Of a stretch of 64,000 nt of DNA, positions 1 to 8,632 are shown piece by piece. The stretch covers positions 124,001 through 188,000 of the forward strand of contig NZ_NKHK02000001.1 of the NCBI RefSeq assembly GCF_002224245.2, written 5' to 3'. Source of the stretch: Moraxella sp. VT-16-12 (GTDB lineage Bacteria; Pseudomonadota; Gammaproteobacteria; Pseudomonadales; Moraxellaceae). Positions within the stretch are counted from its first letter, which is position 1. The number at the start of each line of letters is the position of its first letter. The notes beneath the pieces are model-generated. The model worked only from the letters and a program-made list of their open reading frames with translations, ran no database searches and was not told where the DNA came from. Both the position numbers and the translations under genes were made by a program.

Positions 1-1104
1 GCCTGATTGTAGCTGTACTTCATAGGTACTACCTAGCACGCGTGTTACTTTGGCAGGAAGCATGTTATCAAAAGGGCGAAAATTTTTTAAGTCGCCTTCT
101 AGGGCTTCAACACCACGATAACCGCCGTGGTCATAGCCTTTTAAGCCTGCGATGACGGCTTTTTCTGCTTGTATTTGGTCATCACTGTTTACTGTCAGTT
201 GCACTCGCCAACCACTGTCCATCACCTGCTCGCCGTATTTTTCCACCAGTGCTGAGCGTGCCATTTCGGCAATGTAGGGCATATTTAGGTCAAGTTTTTC
301 TTTATATAGGTGCAAACCAATGTCTGCTTTAATGGCTTCATCATGCTGAGCTTGGGTGATAAAACCTTGTGAGAGCATACGCCCAATAATCCAGTTTCGT
401 CTTTCTAGGGCGCGCGTGGGGTTATTGACAGGGTTAAAGGCAGATGGGGCTTTAGGCAGACCAGCGAGCATTGCCATTTCAGCGATGGTGAGATTTTCTA
501 GTGATTTACTAAAATATTTTTTGGCAGCAGCACGAATGCCATACGCCCCTTCACCAAGATAAATTTTATTGACATAAAGTGTCAGAATTTCATTTTTTGT
601 CAGTTCATTTTCAATTTTTCGTGCAATAAACAGTTCTGTTAATTTTCTTTCTATGGTTCGCTCTGAGCTTAAAAAATAATTTTTTGCCACCTGCATGGTG
701 ATGGTTGAGCCACCTGTCTGTGTGTCATCACTGGTGGCAACTTCGGTTAAAGCACGCCCCAAACCCTTGATACTAATGCCCGTATGCTCATAAAAGGTGT
801 CGTCTTCTGCTGCCAAAAATGCCTGAATCAAATGCTCAGGTAACTCTTCATACGCAACAGGTAAAGAGTATTTATTGCCATATTGACCGATTAATTTATT
901 ATCAGCAGTGTAAATTTGGAGTGGCATTTGCAACTGCATGGTTTTGAGTTCTTTGACATTTGGTAAAGTGGGTTCTAGGTACATTGCCATACCATAAAAT
1001 CCGATGGGAAATGCTAAAATAAGAATCAAAATCAAGGCAAAAAGTGCCAAAATAAGCTTCAAAAATGCAGAAATCAGACGAACGGCAGTATTTGTTTGAG
1101 ACAT
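1..1104 (-). CDS. mrcA: Penicillin-binding protein 1A, N-terminal part (runs off the window)
   Basis: Bifunctional class A PBP that polymerises and cross-links peptidoglycan in the periplasm, anchored in the inner membrane. The window holds the first 368 codons; the gene continues past base 1. Visible are a short cytoplasmic N-terminus (MSQTNTAVR), one membrane segment at about residues 10-32, and the family 51 glycosyltransferase motifs in order: EDDTFYEH with the catalytic Glu, GGSTITMQVAKN, LYVNKIYLGEGAYGI and EMAMLAGLPKAPSAFNP. The transpeptidase domain (SxxK, SxN, KTG) lies outside the window. It is divergent from pilM across about 208 bases, the usual ponA/pilMNOPQ arrangement in Pseudomonas and Acinetobacter relatives. 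The start is ATG at 1104-1102. Identification is firm. Confidence 0.95.
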   Translation of the reverse strand, partial: MSQTNTAVRLISAFLKLILALFALILILILAFPIGFYGMAMYLEPTLPNVKELKTMQLQMPLQIYTADNKLIGQYGNKYSLPVAYEELPEHLIQAFLAAEDDTFYEHTGISIKGLGRALTEVATSDDTQTGGSTITMQVAKNYFLSSERTIERKLTELFIARKIENELTKNEILTLYVNKIYLGEGAYGIRAAAKKYFSKSLENLTIAEMAMLAGLPKAPSAFNPVNNPTRALERRNWIIGRMLSQGFITQAQHDEAIKADIGLHLYKEKLDLNMPYIAEMARSALVEKYGEQVMDSGWRVQLTVNSDDQIQAEKAVIAGLKGYDHGGYRGVEALEGDLKNFRPFDNMLPAKVTRVLGSTYEVQLQSG

Positions 1105-1312
1105 AGCAGATTGGGGTAGTTAAAAATAAGTTTAAATGGTGTATTATACTCTTTATGTAAAGATTGCGTTACAAAAAATGTAGATTTATGCAAAAAGATA
1201 CAAAAAATTACTTCTAGGTATCTGCTAAGTGTAACGCTGTGTATCTTTATCACGATAACTTTTAAAATATACAATTTTTTTCGTCAAACTGCAAATATAA
1301 GGAATAAAGTCT

Positions 1313-2365
1313 GTGAGACTATTTACTCCCAAAGGTCGGCATCTCATAGGGCTAGATGTCAGTACCACGTCAGTAAAACTTGTTGAACTTCAAAAACAAC
1401 AAGGTGGGCTTTTGCTTAAATCTTATGGCATTGAGCCATTAGAGCCAGGCTGGGTCGTTGATAAAAATATCGTCAATAGCGAAGAAGTTGGCGAGGCGAT
1501 TGCACGTTTGGTACGCAGAACAGGTGTGGGCTCAAAAGAAGCTGCCACAGCAGTATCAGGCTCTGCGGTCATCACCAAAGTCATTGAAATGGAAGCGGAT
1601 TTGTCTGATTCTGACCGTGAAGCACAGATTCGTTTAGATGCTGAGCAATATATCCCTTATCCTTTGTCAGAGGTCAACCTAGATTTTGAAGTGCTGGGCA
1701 ATGCAAATGTTGAGAGCTTGGTTAGAGTATTGTTGGCAGCTTCTCGCTCTGAAAATGTGGACCAGCGTGTTGAGACACTTGCCATTGGTGGCTTAAATAC
1801 CAAAGTGATGGACGTGGAGTCTTATGCCATTGAGCGAGCATTTAGTTTGATGGTAGATACCCTGCCACATGAACCAAAAATAGTGGCATTGATTGATATT
1901 GGTCATAAACAAACCACGCTTTATATTGCCAAAGATGGTGAGTTTATTTATAGCCGTGAACAAGGTTTTGGTGGCGAACAACTGACCGAAGCCATCCAAA
2001 GCCGTTATAGCATTCCTTATCATGATGCGATGATTGGCAAGCATGAATACACGTTGCCTGCCGATTATCGTGAGACGGTGCTGATACCTTTTATTGAAAA
2101 TGCTGTTCAGCAAATCAGCCGTTCATTGCAGTTTTATTTTTCATCTAGCGAATATAACAACGTTGATCACATTGTCTTATGTGGTGGCACAGCAGGTTTG
2201 CCGGGGCTGGTGGAGATGGTGCAAGAGCGTATGGGTGGTTTGGTGTCGGTTGCCAATCCTTTTGAAGGCATGAATATCAACAGTCGTGTGAATGCAACTG
2301 CCTTACAAAAAGACGCACCAAGTTTGATGGCAGCTTGTGGATTGGCTTTAAGGAGTTTTGACTGA
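1313..2365 (+). CDS. pilM: Type IV pilus inner-membrane platform protein PilM
   Basis: Cytoplasmic actin-like ATPase-fold protein that binds the N-terminus of PilN and links the pilus motor to the alignment complex. At 350 aa it has family length. Actin-fold nucleotide motifs are visible: phosphate-1 around residues 12-27 (LIGLDVSTTSVKLVEL), phosphate-2 around 192-206 (ALIDIGHKQTTLYIA) and the adenosine motif around 286-299 (HIVLCGGTAGLPGL). The start is GTG at 1313, with AAGGA at 1299-1303. It is the first gene of pilMNOPQ; its stop TGA overlaps the pilN ATG by one base, which suggests translational coupling. Confidence 0.96.
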   Translation: MRLFTPKGRHLIGLDVSTTSVKLVELQKQQGGLLLKSYGIEPLEPGWVVDKNIVNSEEVGEAIARLVRRTGVGSKEAATAVSGSAVITKVIEMEADLSDSDREAQIRLDAEQYIPYPLSEVNLDFEVLGNANVESLVRVLLAASRSENVDQRVETLAIGGLNTKVMDVESYAIERAFSLMVDTLPHEPKIVALIDIGHKQTTLYIAKDGEFIYSREQGFGGEQLTEAIQSRYSIPYHDAMIGKHEYTLPADYRETVLIPFIENAVQQISRSLQFYFSSSEYNNVDHIVLCGGTAGLPGLVEMVQERMGGLVSVANPFEGMNINSRVNATALQKDAPSLMAACGLALRSFD

Positions 2366-3219
2366 TGGCACGTATTAACTTATTACCCTGGCGAAAAGAA
2401 GAGCGTGAACGTAAAAACAAAGAATTTAACGCACTCATCGCAGGCACACTCGTGTTGGCGGCGATTTGTGGTTTTATTGCTTATTCTGTGTTGAATGGGG
2501 CATTAAATAGTCAAAATAATGCCAATCAACGCATTAAAGACGCCAATGCACAGCTTGATGTGGCACTAAAATCCATTGAAGAGCTGGAAGCCCAACGCGA
2601 GCAAATGCTCTCACAGATGAAAGTGATTCAGGATTTGCAAGGTCGCCGTTCTATTCCTGTGCGGGTATGGGACGATTTGGCTCGTGCTGTGCCAAGTGCT
2701 ATGTATTTGGTCAGCATTAAGCGTGAAGATGATTTGATTACCATCACCGGTCAAGCCAGTAACGCCAACGTGGTGGCAGGTTTGGTGCGTAATTTAAATG
2801 CCAGTCAATGGCTAGATGGTTCGGCAGTGGTGAGTATTAAAAGTAAAATTCAGGCTTATCAAGACAATGCACCCACGCAACTGGCATCTGGTTCAAATGA
2901 ACCTGCCCGTCCTGTGTATCCTGAGGACAGCTATGTGGAGTTTGTGGTAACCACCAAAGTTCAAGAGCCAAAAGCCCAAGAAGAAGGTCAAGCAGGCGAG
3001 CAAGCAGTTGTGATGCCAGAGACGACCATGACAGACCCTACTCAGTTTGACCAGTCTTTGACACAGCCTGTCAATGTAGAGCCTGTTGGTACAGAGTCGC
3101 CACAGCCACAAACACAACCACAGTCGCAACCACAAATGACTGAACCAACACCTGCCCCACAGCAAGCAGACCCAAATCAAGTTGCCCCTGAAACAAGCAA
3201 TGCACCAGCGGGAGTATAG
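2365..3219 (+). CDS. pilN: Type IV pilus assembly protein PilN with long Pro/Gln-rich tail
   Basis: Bitopic inner-membrane protein of the PilMNOP alignment complex. The conserved cytoplasmic PilM-binding motif INLLPWR is at residues 4-10, a membrane segment at about 22-44, then a periplasmic coiled coil (about 50-95) and a ferredoxin-like core to about residue 195. At 284 aa it is clearly longer than the roughly 180-210 aa usual for PilN. The extra length is a low-complexity C-terminal tail from about residue 200, rich in Pro, Gln, Thr and Glu. The ribosome binding site AGGAG is at 2351-2355, inside the end of pilM. The partners PilO and PilP follow directly. Confidence 0.95.
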   Translation: MARINLLPWRKEERERKNKEFNALIAGTLVLAAICGFIAYSVLNGALNSQNNANQRIKDANAQLDVALKSIEELEAQREQMLSQMKVIQDLQGRRSIPVRVWDDLARAVPSAMYLVSIKREDDLITITGQASNANVVAGLVRNLNASQWLDGSAVVSIKSKIQAYQDNAPTQLASGSNEPARPVYPEDSYVEFVVTTKVQEPKAQEEGQAGEQAVVMPETTMTDPTQFDQSLTQPVNVEPVGTESPQPQTQPQSQPQMTEPTPAPQQADPNQVAPETSNAPAGV

Positions 3220-3221
3220 TA

Positions 3222-4070
3222 ATGAAATTTAGTCTAAAAAAACCCAAAAAGACCCAAGAAGACATACAACAAAGCGAAGAGACCACAGGTGCATCCAATC
3301 CAAAGCCGTCATTGGCAGGAATGTTTTCAAAGTCAAAGGGCGACAAAGCAAAAACTCGCACCAGTCCTGCTAAAAAAGGCAGAACCAAAAGCAAAAAACT
3401 TGCCCCCAAAAAGAAAAAAGAGTCTTTTAATTTTAAAAAGTTTTGGGCAGAGGTAAACTCGCTAAATGCTCAAAACTATGGCTCTGCCCCCCTGGCGGTT
3501 AAGATTTTTTTGTTAAGCGTACTGTTTTCTGTCATTTTATTGGTGGCATGGCTTGCACTATTAAGACCAAAGCTAGATGAGATTAAAGCTGCCGAAGCTC
3601 AGCAAACAACACTTTTGGCTGAATATCAACAAAAAGAATCCAAAGCCCGTCATTTAGACGAATACAACCGTCAAGTTAATCAAATGAAAGCGGATTTTTC
3701 AGAGTTGCTCAATCAGCTTCCCAAAGACACCCGAGTACCAGAGCTTGTGGATGGCATTAATATGGTGGGAAGTGGTAGTGGCATCAAATTCCAAGACATT
3801 TCAGTACAACCTGAGGTAGAGCAAGAGTTCTTTATTGAACAACCTATACAAATCATTGGATTGGGCAACTATCATCAATTTGGTTCTTTTGTCAGTGGCA
3901 TTGCTGCTTTACCTAGAATTATCACCATGCATAATTTTGAAGTTAAAAATCAACAGCCATCTTTGGATAGAATGCCTGAGCTACAACTGGTGCTTAGCAC
4001 AAAAACTTATCGTGCCAAAGAAGTGGATTTAAATGCACCTGCAAACAATCAACCAACGGAGAATAAATAA
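3222..4070 (+). CDS. pilO: Type IV pilus assembly protein PilO with basic N-terminal extension
   Basis: Inner-membrane partner of PilN; the PilN/PilO heterodimer with PilP spans the periplasm to the PilQ secretin. The membrane segment lies at about residues 92-114, followed by a coiled coil and a ferredoxin-like periplasmic domain. The cytoplasmic part before the membrane segment is about 90 residues instead of the short stretch usual in Pseudomonas PilO, and residues 41-73 are strongly Lys/Arg-rich. The ATG is preceded by GGGAG at 3210-3214. The stop TAA overlaps the pilP ATG by one base. Family assignment rests on order, topology and the C-terminal half. Confidence 0.94.
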   Translation: MKFSLKKPKKTQEDIQQSEETTGASNPKPSLAGMFSKSKGDKAKTRTSPAKKGRTKSKKLAPKKKKESFNFKKFWAEVNSLNAQNYGSAPLAVKIFLLSVLFSVILLVAWLALLRPKLDEIKAAEAQQTTLLAEYQQKESKARHLDEYNRQVNQMKADFSELLNQLPKDTRVPELVDGINMVGSGSGIKFQDISVQPEVEQEFFIEQPIQIIGLGNYHQFGSFVSGIAALPRIITMHNFEVKNQQPSLDRMPELQLVLSTKTYRAKEVDLNAPANNQPTENK

Positions 4071-4600
4071 TGCATCGTTTTAAAAATGCAAAAATCGCCT
4101 TGTTGGTCGCTATGATGACTGCCATAGTGGGGTGTGCTGACAGGGTTAGCTTGGCAGAAGATGAAATGCAAAAAATCCGTCAGCAGCCACCACAACCAAT
4201 TCAGCAGCCACCACAACCACAGCCGATTGAGGATTTTGCTTATGCTGCCAGCAACATCAGAGACCCATTTTTTCCACAAAGTCTGTTGGAACTTCAAGCA
4301 AAAGTGGCAGACGCACCAACCATCAAACCTGATGAAAATCGTGCCAAAGAAGAGCTTGAATCTTATGAGCTGACCGAGCTTGTTTATAAAGGTAAAGTTG
4401 TCGCTCCCAATGGTCAAGAGTACGGTCTGGTGTTGGCTCCTGATGGCTTAGTCAGAGATGTGCAGATTGGTAATTATATGGGTAAAAATCATGGTCGTAT
4501 CGTGGAGATTACCCAAACCCAAATCAACATGATTGAAATTGTTGAAGATACTCGTTTGGGTTATGTTGAAAAATCAGCCAATCTTATCTCCCCTAACTAA
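4070..4600 (+). CDS. pilP: Type IV pilus lipoprotein PilP
   Basis: Inner-membrane-anchored lipoprotein that bridges PilN/PilO and the PilQ secretin. The signal peptide ends in a lipobox (IVGC) with the lipidated Cys at residue 22. A Pro/Gln-rich linker follows (about 40-60), then the conserved RDPFFPQS segment and the C-terminal beta-sandwich (about 100-170) that contacts PilQ. Length 176 aa is normal. The ATG at 4070 shares a base with the pilO stop and is preceded by GGAG at 4058-4061. Confidence 0.95.
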   Translation: MHRFKNAKIALLVAMMTAIVGCADRVSLAEDEMQKIRQQPPQPIQQPPQPQPIEDFAYAASNIRDPFFPQSLLELQAKVADAPTIKPDENRAKEELESYELTELVYKGKVVAPNGQEYGLVLAPDGLVRDVQIGNYMGKNHGRIVEITQTQINMIEIVEDTRLGYVEKSANLISPN

Positions 4601-4620
4601 TTAATCCTGAGGATACAATA

Positions 4621-6771
4621 ATGACTTTTTTCAAACACAAATCCGCTTTTGCTTATTCCGCCCTAGCAGTTGCTACCGTCATGATGGCACAAGCCCATGC
4701 TGCGGTGATTCAAGGTTTGTCCGCCACCCAAGTTTCAGCAGACACCACACAACTGCGTATTAAGTTTGATGGCACACCTGTCTCCCCAACCGCTTACCAG
4801 CAAGCAGGTTCAAATCAGCTTATTTTGGATTTTAACCAAGTAACCAGCAGTGGCTTGCCCCGCAATATGCCGATTAACCGTGGCGTGGTTAATAATGTAA
4901 CCGCTTTAAACAGCAAAAATGTAACCCGCTTGATGGTGGGGTTAAATGGTACGGCAAACTATTCAAGCTCTGTTGATGGCGATAATTTGCTCATTAATGT
5001 GGTGGGTCAAAATCCACCATCTGCCATGGCAACACCTGTCATGCCTGCTCCTGCCAGCATGGTACAAGCAACTCCTGTGGTGCCTTCCACGCCTGTAATT
5101 CCCGCTGCTGGCGAGCCGATGAACGTGCGTGTTAATCCTTTGTTGGCACCGCAAGCAGGTTCAATTGGCAGTAGTTTTTATGATGGGGTTTCTGCCATCA
5201 ATTACTCAGGTAATGGCAAAAATGGCGGCAATATTACAGTTGCTTTGACCAATGAAGCTGTGCCAGTAGATGTGCAACGTCAAGGCAATAAAATCGTCAT
5301 TCGCACACAAGGGGCGACCATTCCCCGCCATCTGCTTCGTCAAATTTCAGCAGGTGGACTGGTAACAGGCGTGAATGCGGTAAACCAAGGACAAAGTGGC
5401 ATCATCACCATTAATATGTCTGGGGATTATGAATACCAAGCCTATCAATCAGGGTCAAGCTTACACATTTCTGTGATGCCACCTAAGCCTGTTAAAGCAC
5501 CCACCTTAGAAGAGCGTACTTATACAGGCGAACCTTTGTCAATGGCGTTTCAGGACGTATCAGTGCGGACGGTGTTAGATGTGCTTGGTCAGTTTACTGA
5601 TACCAACATTGTGGCAAGTGATAATGTTCAAGGCAACATCACCCTGCGTCTTATCAATGTGCCTTGGGACCAAGCTTTGGACATCATTTTAAAAAGTAAA
5701 GATTTGGATAAACGCAAAAATGGCAACGTGATATTGGTTGCTCCTGCCAAAGAGTTAAAAGACGCTGAGCTTGCCACCTTAAAAGCCTTAGAAGAAGAAA
5801 AGAGTTTGGCACCTTTGCGTACAGAATACATCCGTCTAAACTATGCCAAAGCAGACGATGTGTTAAAACTGATTGAAGATGCTCGCTCGTCAGGTTCTCG
5901 TAGCAATGATGTGGGTAATGCGTCTTTGTTGGCATCCAGCAAAGGGGTGATTACGGTTGATGCTCGTACCAATACGTTGATTGTCAAAGATACCAGCGAA
6001 GGCATTAACAGCATGCGTGCGTTGATTGAGAAAATTGACATTCCTGTGAAGCAAGTGATGATTGAGGCTCGTATCGTTACAGCATCCGAAACGTTCGCTC
6101 GTGAGATTGGCGTACGTTGGGGTGCTAATAAAGGCTCATCAACCAATCCATTTTCTCTAAAAAGTGGTAGCCCAACTAATTTATCTGTGGATTTAGGCAC
6201 ATCTAAGGGTATAGGTGGTGGCTTGACAGTAGGGCTATTAAGCATCAGCGATATGTTGCTTGATTTGAGTTTGTCCGCCCTAAAAACCGAAGGTCGTGGT
6301 GAGATTATCTCAGCACCAAAAGTTTTAACTGCCGACAAACAAAAAGCCCGCATTTCATCAGGCAGACAAATTGCTTATCAAGAAGCGTCTGCCAGTGGGG
6401 CAACCTCGGTTAGCTTTAAAGAAGCCGCTTTGACTTTGGAAGCAACACCAAACATCACCCCTGATGGCAAAATCTCCATTCAGCTAGATGTGCGTAATGG
6501 CGACACCACAGGTGAAGTTTATGCAGGTGTGCCTGTCATCCGAGAAGACAGAATCAGTACCAATGTTGTTTTAGAAGATGGTCAAACCGTGGTGTTAGGT
6601 GGCGTGTTCCGTGATAGACTAGAAAATAATGACCGTAAAGTGCCATTTTTGGGAGACATTCCGGGGGTGGGACGTTTGTTTAAATACGATGGCAAAACAG
6701 TGGATAAATCCGAACTGCTCATCTTTATCACGCCACGACTTGTTAATGACGGCATCAGTCGTATCAACTAA
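4621..6771 (+). CDS. pilQ: Type IV pilus secretin PilQ
   Basis: Outer-membrane secretin through which the pilus passes; also the likely DNA entry channel in competent cells. Signal peptide about 1-28 (cut after AQAHA). A first AMIN domain covers about 30-130, a Pro/Ala-rich linker 130-170, a second AMIN domain about 190-285. A short STN-like N0 domain lies at about 300-370, an N1 domain at about 390-480, and the secretin barrel from about 500 to the end, including VILEDGQTVVLGGVFRD and VPFLGDIPGVGRLFK. At 716 aa it has family size. GAGG lies upstream of the ATG. It is the last gene of the pil operon, followed by a strong hairpin at 6781-6809. Confidence 0.96.
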   Translation: MTFFKHKSAFAYSALAVATVMMAQAHAAVIQGLSATQVSADTTQLRIKFDGTPVSPTAYQQAGSNQLILDFNQVTSSGLPRNMPINRGVVNNVTALNSKNVTRLMVGLNGTANYSSSVDGDNLLINVVGQNPPSAMATPVMPAPASMVQATPVVPSTPVIPAAGEPMNVRVNPLLAPQAGSIGSSFYDGVSAINYSGNGKNGGNITVALTNEAVPVDVQRQGNKIVIRTQGATIPRHLLRQISAGGLVTGVNAVNQGQSGIITINMSGDYEYQAYQSGSSLHISVMPPKPVKAPTLEERTYTGEPLSMAFQDVSVRTVLDVLGQFTDTNIVASDNVQGNITLRLINVPWDQALDIILKSKDLDKRKNGNVILVAPAKELKDAELATLKALEEEKSLAPLRTEYIRLNYAKADDVLKLIEDARSSGSRSNDVGNASLLASSKGVITVDARTNTLIVKDTSEGINSMRALIEKIDIPVKQVMIEARIVTASETFAREIGVRWGANKGSSTNPFSLKSGSPTNLSVDLGTSKGIGGGLTVGLLSISDMLLDLSLSALKTEGRGEIISAPKVLTADKQKARISSGRQIAYQEASASGATSVSFKEAALTLEATPNITPDGKISIQLDVRNGDTTGEVYAGVPVIREDRISTNVVLEDGQTVVLGGVFRDRLENNDRKVPFLGDIPGVGRLFKYDGKTVDKSELLIFITPRLVNDGISRIN

Positions 6772-6780
6772 GGCAACTAC

Positions 6781-6809
6781 AAAAAGCGGGCAAATGCTCG
6801 CTTTTTTTT
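6781..6809 (+). terminator. Rho-independent terminator after pilQ
   Basis: AAAAAGCG pairs with CGCTTTTT around a short loop, with a T run on the + strand (eight T at 6802-6809). It separates pilMNOPQ from aroK. Confidence 0.85.
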
Positions 6810-6897
6810 GTGTTTTCGTGGGCTGATTGCAAAAATATACTAGAAAGATACGCTCAAAGATTGTATCATAAGCCATTTTAAATCAGTGATAACATAT

Positions 6898-7494
6898 ATG
6901 CCTTTTGATGAGAATTCTGCCATCATAGAAGACGTTGTGGTAGAAAAACCCAAAACTGCTTTATCCCAAAAACTACCATCCATATTTTTGGTAGGACCGA
7001 TGGGAGCAGGTAAAACCACGATAGGCAAGCTGCTTGCCAAGCATTTGGGGCGTACTTTTATAGATTGTGATTGGTATATTGCCGAGCAGACAGGGGCGGA
7101 CATTCCGTGGATTTTTGAAAAAGAAGGCGAGATGGGTTTTAGGGAGCGAGAAACCAAGGCTTTATCTGAATTATCGGTCATGTCAAATATTGTCATGGCA
7201 ACAGGTGGCGGAGCGGTTGGTCGCCCAGAAAACAGACAGCTCATTAAGCAAGGTTTGGTGATTTATCTTGATGCCAGTGTGGATACTCAGCTTGCTCGCA
7301 CCAAAAAAGACAAAAATCGCCCCTTGCTCCAAAATGACAATCCCAAGGCCATCTTACAAGCATTGTACGAAAAGAGAAGTCCGCTATATCAAGAAGTTGC
7401 TGACATCATCATACCAACAGGCAAGACTTATCCAAAACAGATGGTGCATGATATTTTGCAGATATTAAGCCAGTATGCCAACGCACATAAATAA
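6898..7494 (+). CDS. aroK: Shikimate kinase I
   Basis: Phosphorylates shikimate to shikimate 3-phosphate with ATP in the cytoplasmic aromatic amino-acid pathway. Visible are the Walker A loop GPMGAGKTT, the shikimate-binding Asp in DCDWYIAEQTG, the Arg in FRERETK, the GGG of ATGGGAV and the lid Arg in NRPLL. I chose ATG at 6898 (198 aa, beginning MPFDENS). An in-frame GTG at 6886 would add four residues, and neither start has a convincing ribosome binding site. A roughly 30-residue N-terminal segment precedes the fold. aroB follows, overlapping or nearly so, as is usual. Confidence 0.94.
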   Translation: MPFDENSAIIEDVVVEKPKTALSQKLPSIFLVGPMGAGKTTIGKLLAKHLGRTFIDCDWYIAEQTGADIPWIFEKEGEMGFRERETKALSELSVMSNIVMATGGGAVGRPENRQLIKQGLVIYLDASVDTQLARTKKDKNRPLLQNDNPKAILQALYEKRSPLYQEVADIIIPTGKTYPKQMVHDILQILSQYANAHK

Positions 7495-7513
7495 CAAACA
7501 GAACCCGATTAAG

Positions 7514-8629
7514 ATGAATATTTTTAAGACTTTAACCGTTCACACCCAAAGTCATGATTATCCCATTTTTATTGGCGGTAGTGATGATGGGGTGGAGTTT
7601 ACCGAGCCATTATTGCCTTTTATTCGTGGCAAACAGGTCATGATTGTCAGTAATGACACAATCGCCCCTTTGTATTTGCAAAATCTTAAAAATGCCCTAC
7701 AAGACCAGTCGCTGATTGTGGCAGAATGCGTGTTACCTGATGGCGAGCAATACAAAAATCAAGAACACATCAACGCCATTTACGATGCTTTGATGGAACA
7801 TCATTTTGCCAGAGATTGCACGCTCATCGCCTTAGGTGGTGGTGTGATTGGTGATATGGTGGGTTTTGCAGCAGCAAGCTTTATGCGTGGGGTGGATTTT
7901 ATCCAAGTGCCAACCACTTTGCTGGCTCAGGTGGATTCATCGGTAGGTGGTAAGACAGGCATTAATCACCCTTTGGGTAAAAATATGATAGGGGCGTTTT
8001 GGCAACCTAAATGCGTTGTGGCAAACATGAGCGCTTTTGATACACTACCCATGCGTGAATTTAGTGCAGGCATGGCAGAAGTGGTCAAGTACGCTTTAAT
8101 TTTTGATAAGGATTTTTTGACATGGCTAGAACAACACCAACAAAAAATCATGCAAAAAGACGGTCAAATATTGAGCGAAATGGTTCATCGCTGTTGTGAT
8201 TATAAAGCTAAAATCGTCGCTGATGATGAGCGAGAATCGGGAGCAAGAGCCTTATTAAACTTTGGACATACCTTCGGACACGTCATTGAGACGCACATGG
8301 GTTATGGCAACTGGCTACATGGAGAAGCGGTGTCAGCAGGCATGATGCAGGCAATGGTGATGTCCTATCAGATTGGATTGCTTGAAAAAGCGGACGTTTT
8401 GCGTGTGGCAAAACTTTTGACGGCGTTTGATTTGCCAATTTATCCACCACAAATCTCACCTGATGTGGCACTTAATCTGATGGGGCATGACAAAAAAGTC
8501 GCCCAAGGAAAAATTCGCTTGGTGCTTCTTAAATCTTTGGGACAGGCCTTTGTAACGGCAGATTTTAAGATGGATACCTTATATCAAGTGCTAACAGGAA
8601 TCAATGACCATCTGGACAATCAGGAGTAA
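7514..8629 (+). CDS. aroB: 3-dehydroquinate synthase
   Basis: Converts DAHP to 3-dehydroquinate, the second step of the shikimate pathway; NAD- and metal-dependent, cytoplasmic. The NAD/substrate signature GGGVIGDMVGFAAASF is followed by MRGVDFIQVPTTLLAQVDSS and VGGKTGINHPLGKNMIGAF. The metal ligands are in the Glu of GMAEVVKYA, in NFGHTFGHVIE and in the His of WLHGEAV. I chose ATG at 7514 (371 aa, starting MNIFKTLTV), because family members begin just before the YPIFIG segment. An upstream in-frame ATG at 7475 overlaps aroK by 20 bases and cannot be excluded. Confidence 0.95.
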   Translation: MNIFKTLTVHTQSHDYPIFIGGSDDGVEFTEPLLPFIRGKQVMIVSNDTIAPLYLQNLKNALQDQSLIVAECVLPDGEQYKNQEHINAIYDALMEHHFARDCTLIALGGGVIGDMVGFAAASFMRGVDFIQVPTTLLAQVDSSVGGKTGINHPLGKNMIGAFWQPKCVVANMSAFDTLPMREFSAGMAEVVKYALIFDKDFLTWLEQHQQKIMQKDGQILSEMVHRCCDYKAKIVADDERESGARALLNFGHTFGHVIETHMGYGNWLHGEAVSAGMMQAMVMSYQIGLLEKADVLRVAKLLTAFDLPIYPPQISPDVALNLMGHDKKVAQGKIRLVLLKSLGQAFVTADFKMDTLYQVLTGINDHLDNQE

Positions 8630-8632
8630 ATC

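Noticed and set aside
356-562. Open frame on the + strand inside the PBP1A gene
   Set aside because: Antisense to the conserved glycosyltransferase-domain coding region; no ribosome binding site.
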